A stretch of DNA of 64,000 bases from Halomarina rubra (GCF_023699475.1 NZ_JALXFV010000003.1:131856-195855); one strand, 5' to 3'; shown: positions 43,097 through 52,024, counted from the stretch's first letter. Notes: a model not told the origin generated them from the letters alone. Translations and numbers: made by a program.

Positions 43097-44102
43097 GTCG
43101 GACAAGGAGACCGACCTCTCGACGGCCGACCGGCTTCGCGAACGGACGGACGTGAACACCTACCTGTTCTGGGTGCTGCTCAGCCTCAACCGGTGGGTGC
43201 TCGTCGCCGCCCTCGCGCTCGTCGTGTTCGCGTCGTTCATGCTGTTCGGTGTCGCCAAACCCGTCTTGCTCCGGGAGATGATGACGACCAGCGACATGGT
43301 CGAGACGGTGTTCTCGGGGCTGGTCGGAGCCATCATCACCTCGACGACGCTCGTGGTCTCCATCAACCAGCTCGTGCTCTCCCAGGAGATCGGGTCGCTC
43401 GGCACCCAGCGCAGCCGAATGGACACGACGATGGACTTCTATCAGAACACCGACGAGCTGTTCGGCGACGTGACGCCCGCGAACCCCGCCGTCTTCCTCC
43501 GGAAGCTCATCGAGACCTGCGAGCAGCGCGCGGACGTACTCCGGGAGGTCGTCGGCGAGACCGACGACGACGACCTCCGGGCGCGAGTCGACGCCTACGT
43601 CGACGACCTGAAGGAGAACGCCGACACCGCCTACGGCGAACTCGACGACGCTGACTTCGGGTCGTTCGCCGTCGTCTCGCCCGCCCTCGACTTCAACTAC
43701 GCCCGGAAGATGCACGACATCAGACGGCTGGGTGAGGCGTACGAGACCGAACTCACCGAGCCCCAGCGAACGGCGTTCCGAGAGATGCTGGAGGCGGTGA
43801 CGATGTTCGGCCCCGTCCGCGAGTACATCAAGGTGCTGTACATCCAGTGGGCGCTCGTCAAACTGTCGCGGGCCATCCTCTACGCCTCGATTCCGGCGCT
43901 CATCGTCGCCGGCGGGATGGTCGTGTTCGTCGACGCCACCACGTTCGGCGGGACGATACTCGGTCTGGAGACGACGCTGTGGGTCGTCAGCGCCGCGTTC
44001 GCGCTCTCGGTGACGCCGTTTCTCGTGTTCACCGCCTACATCCTCCGGCTGGCGACGCTCGCGAGACAGACGCTCACCGTCGGCCCGCTCATCCTGAGCT
44101 GA
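43089..44102 (+). CDS. Haloarchaeal four-helix membrane protein
   Basis: A 337-residue protein with two N-terminal membrane helices (about residues 34-56 and 78-98) and two C-terminal ones (about 258-280 and 293-318). They frame a large charged cytoplasmic domain (about 100-255). The central region (YQNTDELFGDVTPANPAVF) is conserved in haloarchaeal relatives as I recall; no name is known to me. The overlap with the DUF4177 gene suggests a shared function. It may be a membrane sensor or scaffold; this is inference only. Confidence 0.75.
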   Translation: MSESDKETDLSTADRLRERTDVNTYLFWVLLSLNRWVLVAALALVVFASFMLFGVAKPVLLREMMTTSDMVETVFSGLVGAIITSTTLVVSINQLVLSQEIGSLGTQRSRMDTTMDFYQNTDELFGDVTPANPAVFLRKLIETCEQRADVLREVVGETDDDDLRARVDAYVDDLKENADTAYGELDDADFGSFAVVSPALDFNYARKMHDIRRLGEAYETELTEPQRTAFREMLEAVTMFGPVREYIKVLYIQWALVKLSRAILYASIPALIVAGGMVVFVDATTFGGTILGLETTLWVVSAAFALSVTPFLVFTAYILRLATLARQTLTVGPLILS

Positions 44103-44138
44103 CGCTCGGGGACGGAGAGAACGCCGCGGCGGGCCGGG

Positions 44139-44288
44139 TCACCCGGACCCGGACCGGCGGCGCGACTCGTCGGCGATTCCGGAGTTCGCCGAACAGTTCG
44201 GACACGCCAGAACCTCGCCGCGTTCGTCGGCGAACACCGCCCGAAACTGTTCGGAGATGTGCGCGTCGCAGTGGTCACAGGTGGGCAT
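44139..44288 (-). CDS. Small CPxCG-type zinc-ribbon protein (DUF7563-like)
   Basis: A 49-residue protein, start ATG 44288 and stop 44139-44141. Sequence features: PTCDHCDAHISEQFRAVFAD, then VLACPNCSANSGIADES. Two Cys pairs (CDHC, CPNC) would hold one zinc ion. It resembles the small haloarchaeal zinc-finger proteins related to DUF7563. Such proteins often act as regulators or protein-interaction modules. It is convergent with the membrane protein gene. Confidence 0.75.
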   Translation of the reverse strand: MPTCDHCDAHISEQFRAVFADERGEVLACPNCSANSGIADESRRRSGSG

Positions 44289-44412
44289 ATCCGTTCGTGT
44301 CCTCACCCCGGCGACGCATACGTCTGGGGCTCGCTGCGGGCCTTGCCGACACCCACACTCGTTGGCGACGAGCGACGGCGGCCGAGCGGTGCTCGGAGGG
44401 TGCGTCGCCCCC

Positions 44413-45210
44413 TCACTCGCGACAGAAGGTGAGCACCGCCTCGACGAACCGCTCCGGTGCGGTGTTCATCGCGACGTGGCCGTGGCCCTCGAAGACGACG
44501 ACGCGACAGTTCGGGAGGCTGTCGCGGGCGAGGTCGGTCGACGCCCGCAGGTACGCGGGACTCTCGCTTCCGGTCAACAGCAGGGTGGGTGTGGTCAGGC
44601 TCTCGAATCGGGTCGGGTCGAACGTGTACTCGCGCGGTGCGACCGTCTCGCGGTAGAGGGTGTGGGCCGCCGCAACGCGGTCGGGCCAGTTCGGAGCCGC
44701 TCGGAGCGCGTCGACCTCCGCGGGGTCGAGTTCGGCGACGTCCGCCAGGAAGCGCACGAGCGCGCCCTCGTCGTCGCCCGCGTCGAGACGGGTTTTCAGG
44801 TCGGCGAGCACGCCCCGCGATTCGAGGTCGTCGAGCAGGTCGTCGACGACGAGGTCCGGTTCGTAGAGGACGAGTCGGTCGACGGCGTCGGTCCGGAGGG
44901 CCGCCTCCATCGCACAGGTCGCGCCGTAGGAGTGACCGAGCACCGCGGCTGGTTCGTCGATGGCGTCGACCACCGCGGCCACGTCCTCGAACTCCCGTTC
45001 GATGGCGTACTCGGGCGCGTCGCCGCTCTCGCCGCGTCCGCGTCTGTCGACGGCGTACACCGTGTGTTCCTCGGCGAGGCGCTCTCGCACGCCGAACAGT
45101 TCCCAGCGAGTGTGGTCGCCGGCGGACCCGTGGACGAGGACGAGCGGCGGACCACGCCCCGTTCGCTCGTACGCGATGGTCGTTCCGTCGGCCGACGTGA
45201 CGGTCTCCAT
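44413..45210 (-). CDS. Alpha/beta hydrolase
   Basis: A 265-residue alpha/beta-hydrolase. The oxyanion motif is LVHGSAGDHTRWEL (about residues 24-37), the nucleophile elbow is GHSYGAT (Ser at about 94), and VVVFEGHGHVAMNTAP holds the catalytic His; the acid is likely Asp in the preceding helix/strand. It probably is an esterase or epoxide-hydrolase-like enzyme; substrate unknown. Start ATG 45210 (METVTSADG) is chosen since the upstream 16 residues of the frame are not conserved-looking. Confidence 0.87.
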   Translation of the reverse strand: METVTSADGTTIAYERTGRGPPLVLVHGSAGDHTRWELFGVRERLAEEHTVYAVDRRGRGESGDAPEYAIEREFEDVAAVVDAIDEPAAVLGHSYGATCAMEAALRTDAVDRLVLYEPDLVVDDLLDDLESRGVLADLKTRLDAGDDEGALVRFLADVAELDPAEVDALRAAPNWPDRVAAAHTLYRETVAPREYTFDPTRFESLTTPTLLLTGSESPAYLRASTDLARDSLPNCRVVVFEGHGHVAMNTAPERFVEAVLTFCRE

Positions 45211-45304
45211 GGTCTCTCGACCGACCGGAGGCGACAGGCGAACGTCACGGTTTCGCACACCCGACCACCAGACCGTCGGGGAGCGAGCGCGGTCGGCCGT
45301 CTGG

Positions 45305-45910
45305 CTACCGCTCTGGCTGCACCATCATGTCGAGGACGACGGCGCAGGCGACGACGAGACCCGCGTCCATCCCCGTGGCGACTTCGATACCGTACGTGTC
45401 GCGGTACCTGAACCACGCCTTCGAGACCCCCGCGACGCGCTCGCCGTCGCGGAACAGTTCGTACTCGTGGTCGAAGACGTTCCCCTGCACGCGGAGGTCG
45501 TCCATCCCGTCGATGGAGACGGTGAACCGGTCGCGCAACGGGGCGACGAGCGCCTTCTTCACCGTCGCCGCTCGCTCGCCGTTCTTCTCGATAGTCATCG
45601 TGTCTCTGACGCGGGCCAACTTCTCCTGCAGTTTGTACTCGTCGCCGGTCCGGAGGTCGATCATCCGCAGCGTCTCGCGGACCCGTAACGCCTTCCCGTC
45701 GACCTCGAACGCCGGGTCGCCCGCCGCGGTCTCGACCGTGTAGTCGTCACCGACGGCGACGAGCTTCTGTGTCATCACGAAGCGCTCCCATCCGGGGGTG
45801 TCGCCCGGTCGCTCCCCGTGCTGGTCGTCGCTCGATTCTTCGCCACGTCGTGCTGCGCGCCGCGCCTCACGCCTGGCTCGTCGTCGTTCTCTCCGCCCTT
45901 TCGGAGCCAT
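45305..45910 (-). CDS. LURP-one-related (tubby-like) protein
   Basis: About 201 residues from ATG 45910. The N-terminal about 40 residues are very basic (APKGRRERRRARREARRAAR), then a LURP-one/Tubby-C-like beta barrel: RFVMTQKLVAVGDDYTVETA, LRMIDLRTGDEYKLQEKLAR, MDDLRVQGNVFDHEYELF and a hydrophobic C-terminal helix (AGLVVACAVVLDMMVQ). In other organisms such domains bind membrane phospholipids. The basic tail could contact membrane or nucleic acid. Function is inferred from fold only. Confidence 0.78.
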   Translation of the reverse strand: MAPKGRRERRRARREARRAARRGEESSDDQHGERPGDTPGWERFVMTQKLVAVGDDYTVETAAGDPAFEVDGKALRVRETLRMIDLRTGDEYKLQEKLARVRDTMTIEKNGERAATVKKALVAPLRDRFTVSIDGMDDLRVQGNVFDHEYELFRDGERVAGVSKAWFRYRDTYGIEVATGMDAGLVVACAVVLDMMVQPER

Positions 45911-46091
45911 AGCCGACGGTAGCGCCAGCACCAGCATAACCCTGTAGCCACGCAGACAGGTCGCTCGCGAACCCCGGAGAGTCCGACGGAGGGGAGGCTC
46001 CGTCCCTCGGGCCGCGACGGGCCAGCCGTTCGAGGGGTGTTCCGGGACGCTCGCCGAACGAATCGTGACCCTCGCGGAGAGCCGAGCGGGA

Positions 46092-47147
46092 CTACGACAG
46101 GACGTGGACAGCATCCGGCGGTATCGCGACGCTGACGGCGGCCCCGTCCAGCGACGCGAGCCGGTCGGCCGTCGCCGGGGAGACGGTCGCCGCGAGGTCG
46201 ACGCCGGCGTCGAGGGCGACGACCACGCGGTACTGGTCCCCTTCGTCCAGCCAGCGACGGACCGTCCCGGGGAACGACTGGTCGGGCGCACTCGGGCCGT
46301 CGAGGGCACCCACCGCGCCGTCCAATCGGACGCGTGAGGGGTGGACGCAGGCCGTGACGGTCGCTCCCGAAGTCGGCTTCGCCGTCGCAGAGCGCACACG
46401 GAGCGTCGCGTCGCCGAGGCGGACACGAACCACCCCCTCGCCACTCCCGACGACCGGCACCTCGTAGACGTTCTCACAGCCGGTGAACTCCGCGACGAAC
46501 CGCGTCGCGGGGCGTTCGAGCACCGACCGTGGCGTGTCGACCTGTTCGAGACGGCCCTCGCGCAACACGGCGAGGCGGTCGCCCAGCGCCGTCGCCGTCC
46601 GCTGGTCGTGGGTGACGTAGACGACGGGGACGGCGAGCGCGGCGAACAGGTCGTGGAGGTCCTCGCGCAGTCGTCGACGGATGGGCGCGTCGAGACTCGA
46701 CAGCGGTTCGTCGAGCAACAGCACGTCCGGGTCGGCCGCGAGCGTCCGGGCGAGCGCGACCCGCTGACGTTCACCGCCCGAGAGCGTCGCTGGCCGTCGG
46801 TCGAGAACGTCGTCGAGTTCGAGCAACGCGGCGAGGTCCGCGACGCGACCCTCGTCGGTCGCGGCGTACGCGACGTTCTCTCGGGCGGTCAGGTGTGGGA
46901 ACAGCGCGCCGTCCTGGAACACGACACCCGCGTTCCGACGCTCGGGCGGGAGGCCGTCGAGCGACCGACCGTCGAGCGAGACGCTCCCCGCGTCGGCGGT
47001 GACGAGACCGGCGACCAACGAGAGCAGCGTCGTCTTCCCGCTGCCGGAGGGGCCGAGTACGCACAGCACCTCCTCGCCGACCGCGAGGTCGACGGGGCCG
47101 AACTCGAACCCGGCGTAGCGCTTGGCGAGGCCGGCGAGTTCCAGCAC
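46092..47147 (-). CDS. wtpC: ABC ATPase of molybdate/tungstate-type uptake system
   Basis: A 351-residue ATPase. Walker A GPSGSGKTT (about residue 32), Q-loop VVFQDGALFPH, signature LSGGERQRVALAR, Walker B DVLLLDEPLSSLD and H-loop VTHDQ are visible, followed by a C-terminal TOBE/regulatory domain (about 250-350). With the adjacent permease and binding protein it forms an ABC importer of the Mod/Wtp/Tup group. Start GTG 47147 overlaps the region just after the permease stop (47150), so they are coupled. Molybdate versus tungstate (or sulfate) specificity cannot be read. Confidence 0.86.
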   Translation of the reverse strand: MLELAGLAKRYAGFEFGPVDLAVGEEVLCVLGPSGSGKTTLLSLVAGLVTADAGSVSLDGRSLDGLPPERRNAGVVFQDGALFPHLTARENVAYAATDEGRVADLAALLELDDVLDRRPATLSGGERQRVALARTLAADPDVLLLDEPLSSLDAPIRRRLREDLHDLFAALAVPVVYVTHDQRTATALGDRLAVLREGRLEQVDTPRSVLERPATRFVAEFTGCENVYEVPVVGSGEGVVRVRLGDATLRVRSATAKPTSGATVTACVHPSRVRLDGAVGALDGPSAPDQSFPGTVRRWLDEGDQYRVVVALDAGVDLAATVSPATADRLASLDGAAVSVAIPPDAVHVLS

Positions 47148-47149
47148 GC

Positions 47150-47968
47150 TCAGCGACCCCACGGGGTCGTGCCGAGGCGGTCGAGGACGACGAGCGTGAC
47201 GACGGCGACACCGACGAGCACGACGGCGACCGGGAACGCCGCGTCCAGGCCGAGCGTGGTGAACGACACCCAGATCTGGACCGGCATCGTCCGCGGGTAG
47301 TACGCGAGCATCACCGTCGCGCCGAACTCGCCCATCGAGCGGGCGAACGCCAGCGTGACACCCGCGAGGACGCCCGGCCACGCCAGCGGCAGCGTCACCC
47401 GACGGACCGTCGTCAGGCGACGCTTCCCGAGCGAGCGCGAGGCGGCCTCCAGTCGCGGGTCGACGCCCTCGAACGCCGCCGTCGCGGTGACGACGACGAA
47501 CGGCGAGGCGACGAACGTCTGAGCGAGGACGACGCCCGCCAGCGAGCGCGTCAACGGGACGCCGTTCGCCGCGGCGAGACTCCCCAGGAGCGTGGTCGGC
47601 CCGACGACGGTCAGCAGGACCATCCCGCTGACGATGGGCGGGAGCACGAGCGGCAACACGACGAGCGCGGTGACGAGCGTCCGCGCCCGCCCCTCCGCCC
47701 GTGCCAGCCAGTACGCCAGCGGGAGGCCGAACACTGCAGCGAGCGTCGCACTCGCGAGCGCCGCGACCAGCGACGTGGCGGCCGCCGACACCACCGTCGG
47801 GTCGCCCAGGCGGGCGAGGACGACGCCCGGCGGTTGGGCGACGACGAGCGCGACCACCGGGAGGAGGTAGTAACAGCACAGCAGCGCACCGAGCAGGAAC
47901 GACACCGAGAGCCAGTCGACGCCCGCGCGTCGTCCGGTGGACTCAGACCGTGAGCGCGTCGGGTGCAT
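47150..47968 (-). CDS. wtpB: ABC permease of molybdate/tungstate-type system
   Basis: A 272-residue permease with six membrane helices, beginning VDWLSVSFLLGALLCCYYLL. The EAA loop (RLEAASRSLGKRRLTTVRRV, about residues 165-185) contacts the ATPase. The overall family is ModB/WtpB, and GLPLAYWLARAEGRARTLV is typical. The start overlaps the end of the binding-protein gene by 26 nt, showing a translationally coupled operon. Confidence 0.86.
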   Translation of the reverse strand: MHPTRSRSESTGRRAGVDWLSVSFLLGALLCCYYLLPVVALVVAQPPGVVLARLGDPTVVSAAATSLVAALASATLAAVFGLPLAYWLARAEGRARTLVTALVVLPLVLPPIVSGMVLLTVVGPTTLLGSLAAANGVPLTRSLAGVVLAQTFVASPFVVVTATAAFEGVDPRLEAASRSLGKRRLTTVRRVTLPLAWPGVLAGVTLAFARSMGEFGATVMLAYYPRTMPVQIWVSFTTLGLDAAFPVAVVLVGVAVVTLVVLDRLGTTPWGR

Positions 47969-48854
47969 CTCCGGTGTAGCGTGGGTAGTCGGCGGGCACC
48001 ACGAACCCGAACTCGGTCAGATAGCGACCCGTGACGTGGGCGCGGAACACGTCGTCGACCGCCGGCGAGCGTCGCCGGACCGTCGACCCGTAGCTCACGA
48101 CGCCGCCGGACACGACGGTGCCGTCGGGCAACTCGTACGTCGCCGTCGCGTACCGCTCGGCGAACGCGGGGTCGCCCAGGTCGACGTCGGGCGGGAGGTC
48201 GACGAAGTCGTAGCCGCGTTCGACCGCCATGTTCCGGTAGGTGACCGCCGCGTCGATACCGCCCGTCTCGAACTGGGCGAGCAGCTGCGTCTCGGGGTAC
48301 AGTTGGTCGTCCCGTGGGACGGCCGCCCGGAGGTCGACGTCGGTGTCGTAGTACGCGTTCGCCAACTCGAACAGGAACAGCGTCCGGTAGCCGAGCGGGT
48401 CGAGGTCGGGGTCCGTCCGCCCGAGGGCGACGTCGTCCCGCAGGAGCGTCCGGTGCCAGCCCTCGACGCCGGCGGCGGCGACGCGCCGCCCGCCCTCGGT
48501 GTCGGGGTTGTACGCGACGACCAGCGAGTTGGTCGCGAACTCGGCGTACCACGGCGCGTCGACGACGTCGAACAACGCCACGTCGGCCAGCGAGACGACG
48601 TCGGGGGTCTTCTGCCCCGCCGCGACGAGACGGGCGGCCTCCGCCGACCCGCGCGCCTCGACGGCGAGCGGCGCGTCCACGCTCGGGCGGAGGCCGTTCT
48701 CGAGGGCGTTGTTCAGACTGCCGGCGGCGAGCAGCGAGACGACTCGCGACCCCCCGCCGCGACCGAGGACGCCAGAACACCCCCCGAGACCACCGAGCGT
48801 CCCGGCGAGTCCCGCCAGGACGGTCCGCCGGTCGACCCGCGAGTCGGCCGTCAT
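47943..48854 (-). CDS. wtpA: Substrate-binding protein, WtpA/molybdate-tungstate type
   Basis: A 303-residue lipoprotein: RRTVLAGLAGTLGGLGGCSG gives a twin-Arg export signal and a lipobox, anchoring it outside the membrane. The mature domain has LLAAGSLNNALENGLRPSVD and later VSLADVALFDVVDA and ETQLLAQFETGGIDAAVTYR, in the style of ModA/WtpA. It captures oxyanion for the permease. First gene of the operon; a CTTATCG element at about 48879-48885 precedes the ATG by roughly 28 nt and may be the promoter. Confidence 0.86.
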   Translation of the reverse strand: MTADSRVDRRTVLAGLAGTLGGLGGCSGVLGRGGGSRVVSLLAAGSLNNALENGLRPSVDAPLAVEARGSAEAARLVAAGQKTPDVVSLADVALFDVVDAPWYAEFATNSLVVAYNPDTEGGRRVAAAGVEGWHRTLLRDDVALGRTDPDLDPLGYRTLFLFELANAYYDTDVDLRAAVPRDDQLYPETQLLAQFETGGIDAAVTYRNMAVERGYDFVDLPPDVDLGDPAFAERYATATYELPDGTVVSGGVVSYGSTVRRRSPAVDDVFRAHVTGRYLTEFGFVVPADYPRYTGDAPDALTV

Positions 48855-49367
48855 ACCACGTAACTCGTAGTGGTTGAACGATAAGCGTGTCTCAACCGTC
48901 CGTGGTTACTCCGGTAGGGGCGTTCGGCGAGCGGTCGGCTCCGAGAGTGAGAACGAGTGACATCCGAAGCGGGGCGAACGCGGTAGCTTCAATACGACGT
49001 ACTCCTGCACATCGCCGGGGCGGTATCGCCCCTACGTGAAGCCCGAAGCCCCTCTGGGGCTTTTTCGGTGCTCGTCGTTCGTCGAGAGCGTCGCCGACGA
49101 GTGGGCCCGCCGGCCGAGGCGACGGCCGAGCGGGCGGCAGTCGTCGCTGGGACACCGCGAGCGGGTTGCTCTGCACCGTGGACGGTGTACCGCGTGAAGC
49201 CCTTCGCCCACGGCGTTCGGTCGACATTCCGACGTGCCCAGCCGAGCGTCGGGCGGCCCGACGTACTGACAGAACGGCGTCAGTGCGTTCGTCGTGTCGA
49301 CGTACTTCGTGCACCGACGAACCAGTCACTGCAACTCTCGCCGACCTGAAGTAACTACCGACGCCCC
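48855..49367. other. Gene-free stretch with hairpin structures
   Basis: This 513-nt spacer has no gene. It holds the likely wtp promoter (48855-48890) and a cluster of stem-loops near 49016-49065, notably GGGGCGG-TAT-CGCCCC and AGCCCC-TCT-GGGGCT followed by TTTT. The part right of this (about 49070-49360) has ordinary composition; open frames on both strands there are basic and non-coding-looking. A small RNA ending at 49065 is possible. Confidence 0.5.
49046..49065 (+). terminator. Hairpin with poly-T, intrinsic-like terminator
   Basis: AAGCCCC-TCT-GGGGCTTTTT forms a 7-bp GC-rich stem with a 3-nt loop and is followed by TTTTT, a textbook terminator-like structure. It is rare to see so clear an example in haloarchaeal spacers. 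No protein-coding gene lies immediately upstream on the plus strand, so it may end an RNA transcript reading from the 48.9-49.0 kb area. Confidence 0.5.
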
Positions 49368-49619
49368 TCAACCCGCCGGGACCGTCACGAGCGACGGGCA
49401 CTCGACGGCCGACACCGTCCCGTCGTCGATGGTGACACGACACCCCCACGCGGCGAAGGTGATGCGCAACGGCGCGTCCGCCTCGACGAGTCTATCGAGC
49501 GCGTCGGGGTCGAGTTCGTCTGCGAGCGGCGGCGTGAGCGAGAGCGGATCGACGTCCTTCGTCGCCGCGACGGCCGCGACCACGCGCGTACTGACGGCGA
49601 TATCGTCGCTATCCAACAT
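49368..49619 (-). CDS. HalOD1 output-domain protein
   Basis: An 83-residue protein from ATG 49619 (MLDSDDIAVSTRVVAAVAAT), with DPLSLTPPLADELDPDALDR and LRITFAAWGCRVTIDDGTVS. This is the HalOD1 domain, a haloarchaea-specific output module found alone or with PAS/GAF sensors. It may relay signals; its target is unknown. An alternative start at 49667 would add 16 residues that look unrelated. A CTAAGG element at about 49649-49654 could be its promoter. Confidence 0.85.
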   Translation of the reverse strand: MLDSDDIAVSTRVVAAVAATKDVDPLSLTPPLADELDPDALDRLVEADAPLRITFAAWGCRVTIDDGTVSAVECPSLVTVPAG

Positions 49620-49921
49620 TGGTGTGTCCCGAGAGGAGACCCAGACATCCTTAGCTTCCACGGCCACCTGTCTTCGATTCCGTACGAATGCCGTAAATAT
49701 TCTCGATATAGTTCACGAGGGTAGGACGATTACCGAATGTTCGGCCATTCTCCTTCGCTGACGGACGAAAATCGACAGTTCCGGAGAGTCAACGTCGACT
49801 GACGGTCCGGGACGGAGTAGCGTCGCGGACGTGGCCGGGCGGCCCCGTCGCCTGCCCGGTCACCGCCCCACCCCGCACGGGCAGCGTGGTCGCTTAGGTG
49901 ACCGCCGCGACTACGGACGGC
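49620..49921. other. Divergent promoter spacer
   Basis: No gene is seen in these 302 nt between the HalOD1 gene and the gene at 49922. CGTAAATATTCTCGATATAG near 49691-49710 is AT-rich but lies far from both starts. GCTTAGG at about 49892-49898 sits 24-30 nt before the right-hand ATG and is a probable TATA element. No repeats stand out. Confidence 0.45.
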
Positions 49922-50350
49922 ATGGACGAATCGAGACGAGCGAGCGACGAACGAGATGGTCACGACCTGCGTGAGACACTGCTCGGCGTCGAGGAGGGCG
50001 ACCGCCTCCGGGTCACGTTCGGTGAGACCATCGAGTACGACGGGACGACCCACACCGACGCGACGTTCACCGTCAGGTCCGTCCACGACCCCGAGTCGGT
50101 GCGGAACCCCGCGTCGACCCACGACGTGCGCACGACCATCACCGGCTACCACGACGCCGAGGGGGTCGACGAGGATGGCACCGTCGAGGGCTGGCGCATC
50201 CGCATGGAGCGCCACGGCTCGGAGTGGCAGACGCCGACCGTCGCTGGCTACGACGCCGGTCGACACCCCGAGTTGGACCACGAGTCGCCGGGCCACGACA
50301 CGACCGACGAGGTGACCGTCGAGTCGGTGACGGTCGAGGAGTCGGTGTAA
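49922..50350 (+). CDS. Haloarchaeal hypothetical protein
   Basis: A 142-residue acidic soluble protein from ATG 49922. It starts MDESRRASDERDGHDLRETL and has several beta strands, including DRLRVTFGETIEYDGTTHTD and GWRIRMERHGSEWQTPTV. No domain recognised. Composition and codon use are typical of core haloarchaeal genes. It converges with the RtcB-family gene. Confidence 0.65.
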   Translation: MDESRRASDERDGHDLRETLLGVEEGDRLRVTFGETIEYDGTTHTDATFTVRSVHDPESVRNPASTHDVRTTITGYHDAEGVDEDGTVEGWRIRMERHGSEWQTPTVAGYDAGRHPELDHESPGHDTTDEVTVESVTVEESV

Positions 50351-50372
50351 CCCGGCGGCGTACCGACCCCAC

Positions 50373-51830
50373 CTACTCGGTCGCCTTCAGGTTGTGGACG
50401 ACGTCTAGCCACTCCTCGATGGTCGCCGTCGGTTCGATGGCGTCGGCGATGGCGTCGGCGGGTTTGTACGCCATCGGCGCTTCGTCGAGCACCGACTCGA
50501 CGACCGACTCCGAGTAGACGCCGTCCATCGCGGCCGCGAACTCCTCCAGCGACCCCTCGCGGTGGGCCTGCCGACGGCTCATCGTCCGACCCGCGCCGTG
50601 GGGGGCCGTGTCGTTCCACTCGTCGTTCCCCTTCCCGCGGGCGATGACCGACCCGTCGGCCATGTTGAACGGGACGACGAGGCGCTGGCCATCGCGGGCG
50701 GGCGTCGCGCCCTTCCGGACGGTCAGGTCCCTGAAGTCGATGTAGTTGTGAATCGAGCCGAAGCGTTCGACCGGGTCGACGCCGAGCGCCTCGCAGACGT
50801 TCTCGCTCATCAACTCGCGGTTCCAGCGGGCGTACTGCTGGGCGAACAGCATGTCGACGTAGTAGCCGTGGGCCTCTCGGCCGGCCAGCCAGTCGAGGTC
50901 GGTGTTTCGCTCCTCGCTACCGTCGCTCGTCGGCGCGAGGTCTCCCAGCGCGTCGAAGGCGTGTTCGATGGCCTTCCCGTCCAGTTCGGCGCGCAGACGC
51001 TCCTTGTCGATGTGGGACTCGCCCATCCCGCCGGTGACCCACGCGTAGAGGTCCTCGTCGGAGACCGTCTCGGGGTCGAATCGAAGGTACTCGGCGTACT
51101 CCTCGGGGACGGCGTCCCTGATGGCCTGCGTGTTGCGCCGTTCGCTGGCACGCTCCTGCCAGAACTGTGCGGTCGCGAGACCGAGGTAGCGCGACCCGCT
51201 GTGGACGACCAGCCAGTAGTCGCCCGACTCGCGGCCGCGTGCGAACTCGACGAAGTGGTTGCCGCCGCCGAGGGTGCCCGCCGACTGGATGATGTGGCCC
51301 ATCCCCGGGTTGCGTCCGGCGAGGACGCGCGCACAGAGCGACTCGAAGTAGTCGCCGTCGTAGCCGTCGAACTCGAACTCCAGCGGGGCGACGGGGCGAC
51401 CGAAGCGCTCCTCGTAGGCGGCGTCGAACGACGCGAACACCTCGTTGGCGCGCTCGAACGGGAACTGCTCGACGAGGTGGACCGAGTCGTCGTAGTCGTG
51501 GGTGTTCCGACCCATCGGGACGACGTCGCGGACCGCACGCTCGCGCTCGGCGTCCGCCAGCGGGAGCGTGTCGCCGAGCCTGGTGGCCGTCATGCCACAG
51601 CCGACGTCGACGCCGACGATGTTCGGGACGATACGGTCCGACAGCGGCATCGAGAACCCGATGGGTGCGCCCGCCCCCCAGTGGGTGTCGGGCATCACCC
51701 GGACCGGTTCGGTGAACGCCGGGTGGTCGATGAGTTCGCGGACCTGGTCGAGCGCGCTCTCCTCGACGAGCGACTCGTCGTCGACCAGCACGCGAGCGTC
51801 GGTGTACTCCCCGGAGAGCTCGATGACCAT
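50373..51830 (-). CDS. RtcB-family RNA ligase
   Basis: A 485-residue RtcB-superfamily protein. Key motifs: MPDTHWGAGAPIGFS, IVGVDVGCGMTATRL (metal-binding Cys/Asp), GGGNHFVEFARGR and the guanylylated His in APHGAGRTMSRRQA. RtcB seals 2',3'-cyclic phosphate RNA ends in tRNA splicing and repair. Its opening (MVIELSGEYTDARVLVDDES) differs from that of the canonical archaeal tRNA-splicing RtcB, so it may be a divergent paralogue with a repair role. Start ATG 51830 is the first with family sequence. Confidence 0.87.
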   Translation of the reverse strand: MVIELSGEYTDARVLVDDESLVEESALDQVRELIDHPAFTEPVRVMPDTHWGAGAPIGFSMPLSDRIVPNIVGVDVGCGMTATRLGDTLPLADAERERAVRDVVPMGRNTHDYDDSVHLVEQFPFERANEVFASFDAAYEERFGRPVAPLEFEFDGYDGDYFESLCARVLAGRNPGMGHIIQSAGTLGGGNHFVEFARGRESGDYWLVVHSGSRYLGLATAQFWQERASERRNTQAIRDAVPEEYAEYLRFDPETVSDEDLYAWVTGGMGESHIDKERLRAELDGKAIEHAFDALGDLAPTSDGSEERNTDLDWLAGREAHGYYVDMLFAQQYARWNRELMSENVCEALGVDPVERFGSIHNYIDFRDLTVRKGATPARDGQRLVVPFNMADGSVIARGKGNDEWNDTAPHGAGRTMSRRQAHREGSLEEFAAAMDGVYSESVVESVLDEAPMAYKPADAIADAIEPTATIEEWLDVVHNLKATE

Positions 51831-51964
51831 GGATTGGCGACACTCCGGGCGACGGCCCCAAGAGCGTGCCGATGGACCGAGACACCGTACCACGCCGCGA
51901 CGACCCCGCCACCGGTCCTGACCGGCCACGACCGACGACGATGGAGGGGGACCACGGCCACGAA

Positions 51965-51988
51965 TATAGAGAGACTGTCGCATCTATA
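51965..51988. promoter_or_regulatory. TATAGA/TCTATA inverted repeat upstream of comB
   Basis: TATAGA (51965-51970) and TCTATA (51983-51988) are perfect inverted 6-mers 12 nt apart, sitting in the divergent spacer between the RtcB-family gene and comB. A TTTAAGC TATA-like element (51995-52001) follows, 24-30 nt before the comB GTG. The repeat is placed where an upstream regulator could bind. Its symmetry may also be a chance of AT-rich DNA. Confidence 0.4.
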
Positions 51989-52024
51989 GCGCCGTTTAAG
52001 CCGGTCGGTCGCCGAGGAGCAGAC

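Noticed and set aside
44036..44278. Minus-strand frame covering the small zinc-ribbon gene in another register
   Set aside because: The frame starting at 44288 has two Cys pairs and haloarchaeal composition; the other frame is Arg/Thr-rich.
48856..48873. CCAC..GTGG palindrome near the wtpA start as an operator
   Set aside because: Only 4-bp arms pair; too weak to support a regulatory claim.
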